Assembly: GCA_016800925.1 (NCBI GenBank)
Contig: JABCPU010000269.1
Coordinates: 28,205-92,204 of the forward strand
Source: Suillus spraguei
Taxonomy: Eukaryota; Basidiomycota; Agaricomycetes; Boletales; Suillaceae
Reading direction: 5' to 3'
DNA: 64,000 bases
Each line of letters begins with the position of its first letter. The stretch's first letter is position 1. Below the pieces are notes generated by a model that worked only from the letters and a program-made list of their open reading frames with translations, searched no databases and was not told the DNA's origin. This document shows, piece by piece, positions 37,901 through 50,473 of the stretch. Position numbers and translations under genes: made by a program.

Positions 37901-38990
37901 GCTCGAGTTGAGAAGTTCCATCACGTGTCAAGGTGTATCCATGGAACTTCTTCTATGATCTCATGCTAACTCCATCGGTATCGTATTCCACAAGAAATTC
38001 TCCATCTCCTAGTTCATAGAGGAAATTTCTCGCACTTCTGGTGCTGCCAGACATCTTGCATGGTGTTGAATTGGTCATCATCCTCTGTTGGATCAACGAG
38101 GGCACGGGTTCTTCTTATCGGGATTTCTTCAATTGAAGCTGAAAGAGTTTTCGGAGGAACATAGAACTTGGATAGTTTCGGTACATTGGTGTTCGCCCTG
38201 GGATTTCTTCTTCTGCTTTTCTCTTTCCATGTTTCTGTTCTTCTATTGGCCGTTGCTCAATAGGTTCTTGTCCGCCCGATGCTCGGGTTCGGATTCATTC
38301 TTGCGCTTTTCTGCACGGGGAATCGGTGATACTGGTCTTGGCAGTTGGACACGTGGAGTGGGGTCTGTAGTACGTGGCATTCGTACTTCTGGTTCTGGTC
38401 TTCAGGGGTCAATAGGAGAAGCGATGAAAGGTTTCGGAAGACGGGAATGTTGCCATTTGGTATGATGATTGAAGAGTCGAGGGCAACCCGTTCTTCTTCG
38501 ATCCATGTCCAGATCATTTCGATTTCATCTGATTTCTCCGTCCGAGGAAGGACAAGTGTTTCAGCAGCCCAATCTATAATTGGGTTCATTGCTCGTAACC
38601 ATGGAATTCCAAGGAGGATTTGATCTCTCCTTCCTAATTTGGTGATGATTGAATTTTCCATACATGGTTCGTTCGTCAATCTTGACCACTAGAAGACAGT
38701 AGTGTGTGATCGGTCCTCCTTTTATAAGGGTTCCATCTGCTGTTGTAACTCGAAATGGTGTTTTGAGTTTTCGTCGTGTGATTTGATGGAGTTTCACAAA
38801 CTCCTCAGAATGAATGTTCCTGCTGCTCCTGAATCAATAACAGCGGTGGTGTCGACGGATTTTAAGCGAGTACGCGAGTGGAGGGTGATAGGGACACGAA
38901 GTTCTTTTCTTTCACCTACAGCGCGTACAAGTCTTAGTAATACATTGGAGAAACATACGTCGAATCTTTGTTTCTCCAAGTCAAAAATCC
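34928..38990 (-). pseudogene. pol of copy C
   Basis: Same domain order as copy A. Integrase keeps [20 protein letters not shown] and [12 protein letters not shown] (35800-35640); the chromodomain is near 35100-34980; RT keeps the YMDD codons near 37220. At least six one-base deletions (for example around 36310, 36600, 37085, 37195, 37325 and 37610) split it. The pol stop at 34930-34928 is 55 nt before the third-ORF ATG. Confidence 0.85.
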
Positions 38991-39807
38991 TCACAATCCG
39001 TCTACAGTTTCTTCATCATCTTCTTCCTTAACTTCGGTTTGTCGAAGTGGAGTCTTCTTCTTTCTTCAGGACAATTATGATGCGTGTCCTGTCTTCTTGC
39101 ATCCGAAGCATTGTCCCTTCTTCATGCATTCGGATCTCTCCATATCGGAGATTCGATCTACGACCATTGCATTGGAATCACGGTTCGGAATGTACCGTGC
39201 ATTCCCATAGTTCTTCTTCTTCTGTTGTGGAGCATGACATGTCCTCATGGCTTGAAGACGATGATGGGCGTTGTCAATAGCAACGCATTGCAGCACAACT
39301 TCTCTGAATATTTCTGAGACATCTCCTGTTGCGAAAAGCTTGGGAGGATACCCCAATTAAGGCCATCTTGGAAGAACTGAATCTTTGTCGCGTTGTCGGT
39401 GATCTGAGCCTTGGCTGCAAGTGCCTCAAAGTCAGGACATAGGTGTGAAGATCTCCAGTTCCTTGTTTGAGGTCTCAGAGTTTCGTGAGTGCGGTGCCTT
39501 TGGTATCCACCGGTTCGAAGGCTTCTTTGAAGCTTTTCATAAAATCCACCATTGTTCCATAACCAACTTTTTGTCCAGAAGTGTCGGTTGATTGGGCGTG
39601 TTCAAGGAATTGTTCCTTCCAAGATTTGGTGTTCTTCTCGGTCATAAAGGATGTTATGTAGATGATCTTCTGTTTGTCGGTGGTGTAAAGCTTTTTGTTG
39701 ATGTCAAAGTGCAAATTGCACGACTGGATAAACTCGCGAGAGTTATCACGATCTCCATCAAAACCGATTGGTTGACCGATCTTGTATTCGAAGTCTTTGG
39801 TCGTCAT
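38981..39807 (-). pseudogene. gag of copy C
   Basis: Starts MTTKDFEYKIGQPIGFDG at 39807. Frameshifts near 39475-39435, 39350 and 39080 break it, the last inside the zinc knuckle. The slip heptamer and TGA are intact at 38990-38981. Confidence 0.85.
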
Positions 39808-40006
39808 GTTTGATGATTCGTCTAGTGAGTTATACTTTCTCGGTGCCTACACGCGCTGTCTTGCTGTCCGTCAGGGCTTATCTTCTGTCAGAGGGCTTCT
39901 CTTGACAATCTGCTCAGCGTACGTGTACGCTAGTCTGCTGATTTAATTGATCAGGGTTCAGGGTCGAAGACTAGATAGTCGACGATCAAAATGGACTTTA
40001 ATCTTT

Positions 40007-40481
40007 TGTTACGAACTGGGGTGGCGTCACCAGCGACAGTGAAAAGACACAGACGGTCTGCTGGGGAGTTCTTACAATGTCCAAATGAGGACAAGGTGAA
40101 AGTACAAGGAACGCGTTCCAAGTACGATCAAAGGTTCAGCCTCAAAGACAAGTCTAAGAGGTATCTGCGAGAATAGAGACTAAGGCTAAGGAGTGCTTAG
40201 ACTTAGAGACGATTCAAGACGACTTAGGTTGGAGACCTAAGCGAAGGAGATTCCAGGTAAAACCCAGTAAGATTAAAGTAAGGAATCTACTACAAGTACA
40301 CCGTGCTTAAATAGGCCAATATGTGCGCACGGACCAAGAGAGACGTGAGAATATATGTGCGTATCCGAAGAAGGAAGGCAACTATAGTACAGATGCGTTG
40401 AGCATATGAGTCAGAGTCATGTTACGTAATATACAAGGTAAATGAAGTAGAAAATGAATAGGGGCACATACGATTGTAACA
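40007..40481 (-). repeat. 5' LTR of copy C
   Basis: 475 bp. The transcript-start motif and the complementary primer site (near 39995-40005) are retained. The leader to the left contains a short near-palindrome AGCGTACGTGTACGCT (about 39917-39932). Confidence 0.88.
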
Positions 40482-40624
40482 AGTGATCTGGATGGATTGA
40501 ATGAACATCAAAGTTGGATTATCTAAATGTGAATTGAGAAACCTACCAGGAATTGCATCCGAGACCTCCAGACCACCTGATGACCCAGAATCATAGTCGA
40601 TCTCATCATCCGGCCCAAGGTATA
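40482..40624 (-). other. Spacer between copies C and D, coding-like on the minus strand
   Basis: 143 bp. The minus strand reads YLGPDDEIDYDSGSSGG in an open frame, a possible fragment of a transposase. Too short to assign. Confidence 0.3.
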
Positions 40625-40678
40625 TGTTACGAACTGGGGTGGCGTCACCAGCGACAGTGAAAAGACACAGCCGGTCTG

Positions 40679-42453
40679 TGTCATATACCATACATTCAGG
40701 TCTAGATCAAATCAAATCCATGGACATCCAGACACCCAACCTACACATATCTGATCCACCCATCCACTCCAATCCATATCCATCCGTGTCCATATCCGAT
40801 CCGTGTCCATATCCGATTTGTGTCCATATCCGATCCGAGTTCATATCCGAACTATTCCCGTGCACCTGCGCATTACCCCTTTTAGAATATACCTGTGTCT
40901 CCGGCTTCTGGGTATCTCTGTGCTTCCGGTTCTCGGTGATCTCTGCCTCCGTCTTGATAAGTATTTTGTTACAATCGTATGTGCCCCTATTCATTTTCTA
41001 CTTCATTTACCTTGTATATTACGTAACATGACTCTGACTCATATGCTCAATGCATCTGTACTCTAGTTGCCTTCCTTCTTTGGATACGCACTTACATTCT
41101 TACTTCTCTCTTGGTCCTTGCGCACATATTGGCCTATTTAAGCACGGTGTACTTGTAGTAGATTCCTCACTTTAATCTTACTGGGTTTTACCTGGAATCT
41201 CCTTCGCTTAGGTCTCCAACCTAAGTCGTCTTGAATCGTCTCTAAGTCTAAGCACTCCTTAGCCTTAGTCTCTATTCTCGCGGATACCTCTTAGACTTGT
41301 CTTTGAGGCTGAACCCTTGATCGTACTCGGAACGCGTTCCTTGTACTTTCACCTTGTCCTCTTTTGGACATTGTAAGAACTTCCCAGCAGACCGTCTGTG
41401 TCTTCTCACTTTTGCTGGTGACGCCACCCCAGTTCGTAACATATTTCGTACGAGCTTCATCTCCAAGTTCATAGCCTTATGTCCCGCTGTACTTACTAAT
41501 GTGTTTCCGTATGCTTCAGACATAGCCTCGGACTATCCGTACTTACCCTCCGGCATGCTCCTACAGTATATAAACTTGTAGTACAACTCCTGCAGACCTT
41601 AGTCTGATTCATTGTTCCTACTTCTGTATATTCCTTTGATTACTCTGTATCCTGTTATCATGTCTATATAACTCCGTCTCCGTTCTTGCACTTGGGCTCC
41701 GGCCCTTGTAAGCTTCCAACTCAGGCCTATGGGATCACTCCCTAGGCCGGAGCTTTGATCCTATGTCCTATAATCTTTTTGGACTTCATCCATCTCCGTC
41801 TATCATCTGTTTCACCTCCGACTCTACCTTTGGTAGTCTTATACTGTCTGTTTCTATTCCGGACCTTGTCCGGAGTAGTCTATACTATCTCTACACCATA
41901 TCCGGACCTACTCCTCTCTAGTAGCCAACACTTCCTCTAAGATCCACAGAGCTATGCTCATCCGATCATCCGATCATCCGCTCCTCCACTCCTCCGCTCC
42001 TCCAAGCTCCGGACCTTCGGACCCCTAGTCCTTCGGATCCATCCTATCCTATCCTCTGACATCTATGGATCATCTTTCCCTCTGGAGCTCTGCTCCTATC
42101 CTGCCCTGGACTTTGTCCAGCAGTCCATCCTTCATCCGTTCTACTTGGAGCTTGTTCCAGTAGTGTTACCATTACTCCCTACCTTCCGGAAATAGTTCCG
42201 GCGCATTCCCGCGCTCATCCGGAAGTCCATCAGAGCTCTGTCGAGCTATCCTGCCTTAGATTTCGTCCAGACCCTCCATCTGGACTTCACCAGAACTCTC
42301 CCTTGGACTTCATCCGAAATTAAGGGCACATACTCGGGTAAGGGGCACAGTGTACGAGCTGAGGCCAAGCCCCTTTGACTTTACAACCCTCCAGTACAAC
42401 CCCATGTAAGACCAAGACTTCTTACTAATCTCTGGTTTTGCATGGTCGTAACA
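40679..42453 (+). mobile_element. Solo LTR (family 4), 1.3 kb, inside the 3' LTR of copy D
   Basis: TGTCATATACCATAC...GGTCGTAACA with target duplication GTCTG (40674-40678 and 42454-42458). About 1.3 kb after removing a nested LTR. A TATA-like CAGTATATAAAC lies near 41562. Its termini and the GGGGCACAGTGTACGAGCTG motif near the 3' end resemble the 770-bp family at 44730, so the two families are related. Confidence 0.85.
40977..41441 (+). mobile_element. Solo chromovirus LTR inside the family-4 LTR
   Basis: 465 bp of the copy A-D LTR, plus orientation, with target duplication TATTT (40972-40976 and 41442-41446). It therefore arrived after the family-4 LTR, which arrived after copy D. Confidence 0.88.
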
Positions 42454-42756
42454 GTCTGCTGGGAGTTCTTACAATGTCCAGAAGAGGACAAGGTGAAAGG
42501 ACGAGGAACGCGTTCCAAGTACAATCAAGGGTTCGGCCTCAAAGACAAGTCTAAGAGGTTCTGTGAGAATAGAGACTAAGGCTAAGGAGTGCTTAGACTT
42601 AGAGATGATTCAAGACGACTTAGGTTGGAGACCTAAGCGAAGGAGATTCCAGGTAAAACCCAGTAAGATTAAAGTAAAGAATCTACTACAAGTACACTGT
42701 GCTTATATAGGCAAATATGTGCGCACAGACCAGGTAATCATGAGAACGTAACTGCG

Positions 42757-43000
42757 TATCCTAATAAGGAAGGCATGTGTTATACAGATGCGTTGAGCAT
42801 GTGAATCAGAGTCATGTGATATGATATACAAGTAAGAAGAGAAAGGAAGAATGAATAGGGGTATGTACAACTGTAACATATCCTAATAAGGAAGGCATGT
42901 GTTGTACAGATGCGTTGAGCATATGAGTCAAAGTCATGTGACATGATATACAAGTAAGAAGATAAAGGGAAAATGAATAGGGGCACGTACAACTGTAACA
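42757..43000 (-). repeat. 122-bp tandem duplication at the inner end of the copy D 3' LTR
   Basis: Two units, 42757-42878 and 42879-43000, each starting TATCCTAATAAGG and ending CTGTAACA. The duplicated part is the U3 start, including the terminal TG of the sense strand. Confidence 0.85.
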
Positions 43001-43033
43001 TTACCCCCTTATTACATTGAAAGTCACCGACTT

Positions 43034-44000
43034 TCAAACATCTCGGTTGTCGTCATAGACGGGATCATAGTCGTCATAGTCAGCGACGTCTTCATCAGCG
43101 GCACTGCCTCCTAGCATATAAGCCGCTTCCTCCTCTGCTACAGTCCTCGCCCGTCGACCTTCTTTTCATCGTCGACGTTTAATAAGATACTGTTCCCACC
43201 TACACAGTGCATCATAAAATCCATCGTCCTTCCAGGTAAGCGTAAACGGAGGTTCCCCACGACGCTGAGGGCAATAAATGGATAGATGGGTAGGAGCGTG
43301 TCGAAGACAGATTTGGAATTGATAGTCGAGACAATTCTTTTGCCGATGTCCGACGATGCCACAGATTTGACATTTCATGTTTTCATCAGTGTTAGACGTG
43401 GACATGCGTAATGGTGATGGTGAGATAATGGGCTTAGGACTAGTGGATCTAGCACGCTTCTTCCCTTTCTGTCGTGTCATGCGTTTTAAAGCGAAGGCAT
43501 TGTCACGTCGAAGCTGTGCCTGTTGCTTGTTGGTTAGCGTGTACGTGGATGTGGGGAGGTCAGGAGTAGTCCCTTGTTCAGCAACTGCAAGAAGTTCGTT
43601 AGAGGAGGAAGGAGAGGTGGTGCCTAAGTCTTTTACTAAGACTGGTGAGACAGGATCCATTGGACCAAATGATGACGGGATAGACATGGGAGGATGGATG
43701 TGAAGATCGCAAAGTCGAGGGCTGAGTGCTATGACGATATGTAGTGTCTGTGGTTTCGTTGGCTGTGGCTTCGATGAGGGCGGCAGTACGGATAATGTTG
43801 ACGAGGAGGAGGGCCGGGAAGGCACCTTTTTCTGTGAGGATTCTTTCAATTTCAAGGGCGTGTCCTTCACATAGAAGGGTGGCTTCAATGTAGGAGGTGT
43901 TGTCGATTTCGGTGGCAAGGGTTCCATAGTGTTCAGCATCAGAGTTGGAGTCATTGTTGGCAGTGGTGACGGGGGTGATGTAGGCAGTGGGGAAAGACAT
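43034..44000 (-). pseudogene. Third ORF of copy D, internally deleted
   Basis: ATG 44000 (MSFPTAYITPVTTANNDSN). About 0.5 kb is missing between NETTDTTYR and the SPRLCDLHIHPPM region compared with copy A, removing the Pro-rich linker. The knuckles CQICGIVGHRQKNC and CLRHAPTHLSIYC (first part FQIC) are kept. A TGA at 43166-43168 follows IKRRR; beyond it the same acidic tail as in C is readable to 43034. Confidence 0.72.
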
Positions 44001-44729
44001 TTTGATGATGGTAGTTGATCAAGTGCTTTGTGCAATTGGTTGACTGAAGGATAATCAAAGGGCGTGTTGCTTCTTATAAGCATTCAAGATTTGAGCGGAG
44101 TTCTTCAAGTTCTTTTCTGGGAGCCATTCGTTGTCTCCTGATGAATATCCTTTCCAAGAAACAAGATAGTGTTGGCGAGTGCCAGTTCCCTTGTGAGAAA
44201 GAATTGCTTCTATTTTGTATTCTTCTTCTTCTTCAATGATGTCAGGTGGTGGTTCAGGGAAGTTCGGACCGTGTACGTCCGTTTCGCTATAGGACGATAA
44301 GACGGAAGCATGGAATGTAGGATGAATTTTCCACTGCGGGGGAAGTTTGAGCATGAATGTGATGGGCGATAAGACATCGATGATCGGGAAGGGTCCATAT
44401 CGTTTTGGCGCAAGTTTCCTTGATGGGAGTTTGAGTCTAAGATTAGCGGCAGATAGCCAAACCTTATCTCCGGTTTTCCATGGGATGTACTTATCTCCTC
44501 GGGATCGTTCAGCCATTGTTTGCATTGCAATATTATGGCAAGCGATTGCTTCTTCTCTTATCTTCTGCAGGGATCGTACTCGATCTTCTGCTGCGGGGAC
44601 AGATGAATCAGGGATAAGGTGAGGGATAGCGCATGGTTCGTATCCCATCATCAAATAGAAGGGTGATGCATTCCTCGCATCATGTTTTCGGTGGTTGTGG
44701 ATGAATTCAGCAATTGGTAAGTGTTCTAC

Positions 44730-45499
44730 TGTCATATACCATACTTCTAATCTCAGATCCAACCATATCCGATCAGATCCGATCGATTTCATATCTGTCC
44801 GGTCCACAGATCCTGCCTGGACCACCCATCCGAATGTGCTCACTTCTCGCACCTTAACTCCCTTGTGTATATCTGCGTCTATCTCCTTTCGTCATTCCTC
44901 CTGTTTCCGGTATTCCGGCTGTTTATATTTCCGTCCTGTGTTACTGATCCGTTTCCTGTGTTCATTTCCGATTCATGCTTACTGATCCGCTGTGCATTAA
45001 CTAATAGACTTCCGTTACACTTCGTACATAGCCCTCGGTCCTGGACTTGCTGATTATCCGTCTTAGATACTTACAGTATATAAACCACTTGTAGATCTCC
45101 ATAGAACCTTAGTTCGAATATCATCTTAGATTCTACTCATTCTGCCTCCTCCGGACTTAAGCCACTTTCCGCTTTAAAGTCACCTTCCGAGACTTAGGAT
45201 TGATTCCTATAGTCTATATCTCCGACTCTATCTTCGGATAGTCTATCTCCGTTAGTTTCTAGTTAGGAACTCGTTCCGAAACTAGCCTTAATCTCTGTCC
45301 TCTCCTTACATTCCAAATAACCTTTGGACATATCATATCTGACACCTTCGGACACCCGGATCCGTCACGCAACTCCTTCCAGGTCTTCGGACGAATAACT
45401 CCTCCCTGAAATAAGGGGCATTACTCGAGAAAGGGGCACAGTGCACGAACTGAGGCCAAAGCCCTTCGGATCTCTCTACCCTTGAGTACAGTCTTAACA
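44730..45499 (+). mobile_element. Solo LTR (family 2) in the copy D integrase
   Basis: 770 bp, TGTCATATACC...GGTCTTAACA-type ends (here GTCTTAACA), flanked by TCTAC on both sides (44725-44729, 45500-45504). TATA-like CAGTATATAAACC near 45072. Other copies at 53332 and 56635. Confidence 0.9.
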
Positions 45500-46745
45500 T
45501 CTACCCAATCTTCAGGATTGTTGCGACAATAGATGCGTAGATACGTTTCAAGTTCTTGATTTAGCCTTTCAGTTTGACCATCAGTCTGTGGGTGATAAGC
45601 CGTAGATGGAGCAATGACATAGTCGAGAAGTCGGGCAAGTTCTTTAGAGAAGCGAGATAGGAATTGCGGACCTCAATCTGAGATGACTTTGTCATGGAGT
45701 CCAAATCATCGGTAGACGTGTTTTAAAAATAGTTTAGCAACGCCTTCGGAAGTGATGGTTTTCAAACAAGGGATAATAATTACCCCCTTCATAAGGCCAT
45801 GGTCTACCATGACCATGATACTGTCAAAGCCTCCAGAGACAGGGAGGTCAGTGATAAGATCAACAGAGACCTGGGAAAAGGGGCGAGTCACAGTCGAGGG
45901 TATCGGGGCAAGTGGCGGTCGAACAGGATGCGTATCAGCTTTCATTTGCTGACAAAGGGTGCAACCCTCAACATATTTCCAAATATAGGAGCCCATAGCG
46001 GGCCACCATGCTTCTCGTTTAACGAGTTCTTCGGTTTTAAATCTACCGGGATGTCCCATGGTAGGATGATCATGATACCATTTCAGGATATCAGAACGAT
46101 GTGCCGGTGGAATGTACGCACAATTCTTAAAATAGAGGACGTTCTCCTCAATCTTCCAGTCAGAGAGTGCTGATTTTATTGGGGGAAGACACATGCCATC
46201 GAGGGCGTCGGATGCCATTTTGAAGACAGGATCGTCGAGGGGGTCGGAGGACGATAAGACATCCTTCAAATCAGTATCAATAAGACGAACGAACAGAGCG
46301 TCAGGGAGGAGTGTCTGGTCCTCGTTATCGTCTTTGCTGGAGTCATAGTCAGGCCGGCGGGATAGTGCATCAGGTACTGCTAATTTAGTACCTGCAACGT
46401 GATGCAGTTCAATGTCATAGATAGACAGAATCAATTGCCAATGTGCTTGGCGACGGGTAAGCTTCTGTGCACTTCTAAAGTACAGAAGATTCTTGTAGTC
46501 AGTGAATACCAGGACGGGGTGTGGGTTTCCTTCAAGATAATGACGCCATTCGTTCAATGCCCGTATTACGGCAAGGAGTTCCCAATCAAAGATCTGGTAA
46601 TTGCGTTCTGCGGGGTTCAAAGACTGCGAGAGATATGCACATGGGTGATAAACGCCATTCTCATCAGTCTGCAAGAGAACTCCGCCAGTTGCTACGAGCG
46701 AAGCGTCGGTAGCAATAGCAAATTGTCGGGAAGGATCAGGGTTAC

Positions 46746-46825
46746 GAAGCACCGGTTGGGATGTAAAGCGTCGTTTCAGTTCTTCGAAGCACCGGTTGGG
46801 ATGTAAAGTGTCGTTTCAGTTCTTC
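46746..46825. repeat. 40-bp tandem duplication in copy D
   Basis: Two adjacent units starting GAAGCACCGGTTGGGATG (46746-46785 and 46786-46825), differing by one base. As 40 is not divisible by 3 it shifts the RT/RNase H frame. Confidence 0.85.
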
Positions 46826-47765
46826 GAAGGTATCCATACATTTGGTTGACCAATTAAAGGTCTTATCTTTCTTTGTTAATTCGATAAGGGGTCGGGCGAT
46901 ATCGGAGTAATGAGAAATGAACGTGCGATAGAAGTTGCAAAAACCAAGGAAGGATCGAACATCTTTTACAGATTTCGGAACTGGCCATTCGGAGATTCCC
47001 TTGGTCTTGGCGGTGTCCATAGCAACTTGTCCAGGGCAAATTATCATTCCGAGGTATTCCACTTCTTCTGCATCGAAGGTGCATTTTTCCGGTTTCAAGA
47101 ATAGATGTTCTTTTCGTATCTTCATCAAAACCCGTCTTGTCCGTTTGCGATGTTCTGCCATAGTTGTAGAGAAAATCAGGATATCGTCCATGTAGATAAC
47201 CATCCATCCTTCATTGATTTCTTGCTGGAAGGTGCGATTCATGTATGCTTGGAAAGTTGCCAGGGAATTACAGAGGCCAAAGAACATGACATTTGGTTCA
47301 AAGAGGCCGAATTCTGTAGTAAAAGCAGCTTTCCAGCGATCATCGGGATGAATGCGAATATTGTTATAGCCAGACCGAATATCCATTTTCGTAAAGAACT
47401 GTGCGTTATGAAGTCGTGCAACAAGGGAGATAGGGAGTGGGAGCGGATAGGCGTTCTTGACCGTCCAATCATTGATGTAGCGATAATCTTGACAGGGACG
47501 CAATTCTCCACTCTTCTTTCCCACAAAGAAGAAGCCACTGGCTTGGGGTGACTTCAATTCTGAGATGAAGCCTTTCGTGATGTTTTCATCGATAAACGTT
47601 TTGACAGCAGCGCGTTCTTTTTCCGATAGCGGGTAAACCTTAGACGTGCGAGGGATAAAACCGGGTTTTGTATCGATCTGATGGTCAATACCGGGGCGTT
47701 TGGGGGGTAGTTTGTTTAATCTGTCTTTAGCAAAGACGTCTGTGAAGTCGTGTAAATAGTCTGGG

Positions 47766-48239
47766 TGTCACGAATTCCAAATACAAATCATTACTCTTTT
47801 CTCAATTTTCCTAAAGCATCTAAACCCAGCGCTAAGACAAACACAAACTCCATTGAAATCCCTATAACTGCTTCTATAACCGAACTTCCTGATGAAGATG
47901 AAGAGATCTTTTATGATGCTATCGGATAAGATAAGATAAAATAGTGTCACGTGATCTTAGAACCTTCTAGAATATGATGTCATAACAATGTCACAACCAT
48001 CACATCGTACGATTCTCATTTCTATTTTATGATTGGCTAGTAGTTTCAAACTCAGTTTATATCTCAGTTTCAATATGTGTATATAGTTAGCTAGTTTCGC
48101 TGTAGTAGTTCTTTAGTTCAAACCTCTTGTATCTACAACTGTAGCAATCCAAGACGTCCTTGCTCCTCTTCTCTTTGTGACAACCTTAGTTTGAGTCCTA
48201 ATCTCTGCCCTTGCATTAATTCGTTTGTGGGTTGTGACA
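47766..48239. mobile_element. Solo LTR (family 3) in copy D pol
   Basis: 474 bp with TGTCAC...GTGACA ends, flanked by CTGGG (47761-47765 and 48240-48244). It is not related to the other LTRs in the window. It has a CACGTGATC motif and TATA-like sequence near 48080. Confidence 0.88.
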
Positions 48240-49457
48240 CTGGGACCAGTTCTTTGAAGGATTTCTTTTTCTTTTCCTTCTCATCCGTGGCGAATTCCTG
48301 AGCTTTGTTACTGTATTTCGGAGGAGGGAGGGAGATTGTGGAATAGGGAGATTGGTCGAGTTGGGAAGTTCCATCATGTGTGAGAGGTGTGTCCATGGAT
48401 ACTTCTTCTATGATTCTCATGCTAACTCCATCGGTATCATATTCCACTAGAAATTCTCCATCTCCAAGCTCGTAAGAGGAAATTTCTCGCACTTCTGGTG
48501 CATGCCAGACATCTTGCATGGTGTTGAATTGGTCATCTTCCTCCGTTGGGATTAACGAGGGCACAGGTTCTTCTTCGTCAGGGATTTCCTCAATTGAAGC
48601 TGAAGGATTGTGTTGAAGAGTTTTCAGAGGGACATAGAACTTGGATAATTTCGGTACATTTGTATCTCGTCTGGGGATCTCCTCTTCTGCTTTTCTTTTC
48701 CCGTGCTTCTGTTCATTTATTGGTCGTTGCTCAATAGGTTCTTGTCCAACCCGATGCTCGGGCTCGGATTCATTCTTGCATTTTTCTGCGCGGGGAATTG
48801 GTGATACCGCTCGCGGTAATTGTACGCGGGGAGTAGGGTCTGTAGTACATGGCATTTGTACTTCCGGTTCGGGATCGGTGGGAATAGAAGGAATAATGAG
48901 AGATCTTGGAAGTCGGGAATGTTGCCATTTCTTAGAATGACAATTGAAGGCTGGGGGCAGTCCATTCTTCTTCCGATCCGTATCCATATCGATTTCGATT
49001 TCATCTGATTTCATTGTTCGAGGAAGGACGAGTGTTTCAGCAGCCCAATCTATACTTGGGTTCATTGCGCGTAACCACGGAATTCCCAGAAGGATTTGAT
49101 CTCTTCTTCCTAGTTTGGTGATATTGAATTTTCCATACATGGTTCGTTCATCAATTTTGACCACTAGGAGACAGTAGTGCGTGATTGGCCCCCCTTTGAT
49201 AAGAGTTCCATCTGCCGTAGTAACTCGAAACGGTGTTTTGAGTTTTCGTCATGTGATTTGATGGAGTTTCACAAACTCTTCAGAGATAAACATTCCGGCT
49301 GCACCTGAATCAATAACAGCGGTGGTGTCGACGGATTTTAAGCAAGTGCGCGAGTGAAGGGTGATAGGGACACAAAGTTATTTTCTTTCACCTACAGCGC
49401 GTACAAGTCTTAGTAATACATTGGGAGAAACATACTTCGAGTCTTTGTTTCTCCAAG

Positions 49458-50297
49458 TCAAAAATCCGTGACAATTCGCCTCACAGTTTCTTCATCTTCT
49501 TCTTCCCCTTCTTTGACTTCGGTTTGTCGGAGCGGGGTCTTCTTCTTTTTGTCAGGACAATTATGGATGCAGTGTCCTGTTTTCTTGCATCCGAAGCATT
49601 GTCCTTTCTTCATGCATTCGGATCTCTCCATGTCGGAGATTCGATCTACGACCATTGCATTGGAATCACGATTTGGTATGTAATGTGCGTTTCCATAGTT
49701 CTTCTTCTTCTGTTGTGGAGCATGTCGTGTCCTCATGGCTTGAAGACGATGATGGGAGTTGTCAATGGAAACGCATTGCAGCACAACGTCTCGGAATACT
49801 TCTGAAACATCTCCTAGTGCGAAAAGCTTTGTAAGGATACCCCAATTTAGGCCATCTTGGAAGAATTGGATCTTCGTTGCATTGTCGTTGATATGAGCCT
49901 TGGCTGCAAGTGCCTCGAAGTCGGCGATGTAAGTGTGGAGATCTCCGCTTCCTTGTTTGAGGTCCCTGAGTTTCGTGAGTGCGGTTCCTTTAGTATCCAC
50001 TGGTTCGAAGGCTTCTTTGAAGCTTTTCATAAAATCCACCATTGTTCCATAACCAACTTTTTGTCCAGAGGTGTCGGTTGATTGAGCATGGTCAAGGAAT
50101 TGTTCCTTCCAAGATCTAGCATTCTTTTCAGTCATGAAGGATGTTATGAAAATGATCTTCTGCTTGTCGGTGGTATAAAGCTTTTCGTTGATGTCAAAGC
50201 ATAGATTGCATGACTGGATAAATTCGTGAGATTTGTCGCGATCTCCATCAAAACCGGTTGGCTGACTGATTTTGTATTCAAATTCTTTGGTCGTCAT
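49458..50297 (-). CDS. gag of copy D, intact
   Basis: 279 residues from ATG 50297 (MTTKEFEYKISQPTGFDG) to TGA at 49460-49458. Closely similar to copy B gag, with RSWKEQFLDHAQSTDTSG, the zinc knuckle CFGCKKTGHCIHNC (a His-to-Cys type change of the usual HRI to HCI between the ligands) and an acidic C terminus. Slip heptamer 49467-49461 is intact. Confidence 0.87.
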   Translation of the reverse strand: MTTKEFEYKISQPTGFDGDRDKSHEFIQSCNLCFDINEKLYTTDKQKIIFITSFMTEKNARSWKEQFLDHAQSTDTSGQKVGYGTMVDFMKSFKEAFEPVDTKGTALTKLRDLKQGSGDLHTYIADFEALAAKAHINDNATKIQFFQDGLNWGILTKLFALGDVSEVFRDVVLQCVSIDNSHHRLQAMRTRHAPQQKKKNYGNAHYIPNRDSNAMVVDRISDMERSECMKKGQCFGCKKTGHCIHNCPDKKKKTPLRQTEVKEGEEEDEETVRRIVTDF

Positions 50298-50473
50298 ATT
50301 TGGCGATTTGTCTTGTGAGTTATACTTTCTCGGTGCCTACACATGCTGTCTTGCTGTCCGTTAGGGCTTATCTTCTGTCAGAGGGCTTCTCTTGACAATC
50401 GGTTTAGCGTATGCGTACGCAGGGTTCGGGGTTGAAGACTAATAGTCGACAATCAAAATGTACTTTAATCTTT

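Larger units (their letters stand above)
32911..40481 (-). mobile_element. Chromodomain Ty3/Gypsy retrotransposon, copy C
   Basis: Full-length layout with both LTRs (3' LTR 32911-33384, 5' LTR 40007-40481). The flanks do not match (AACCC left, AGTGA right), so no target duplication survives. Many one-base deletions give fragmented reading frames. Confidence 0.92.
44055..49467 (-). pseudogene. pol of copy D, split by two solo LTRs
   Basis: Long open pieces remain: protease to linker (49164-48240), RT (47557-46830; YMDD at 47194-47183), RNase H to integrase (46752-45706) and the rest of integrase plus chromodomain (to 44055). Breaks: TAA near 49378 (ERK*LCV), TGA at 49249-49251 (same site as copy A), a 40-bp tandem duplication at 46746-46825, and the LTR insertions in integrase and in the protease-RT linker. 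Confidence 0.87.

Noticed and set aside
40624..41031. Plus-strand ORF across the LTR junctions of copy D
   Set aside because: It spans the boundaries of three separate insertions and is an accident of joining.
43166..43168. Copy D third-ORF TGA as another CGA-to-TGA change
   Set aside because: The aligned codon in copy A is AGA, so the ancestral codon is uncertain; not counted in the decay argument.
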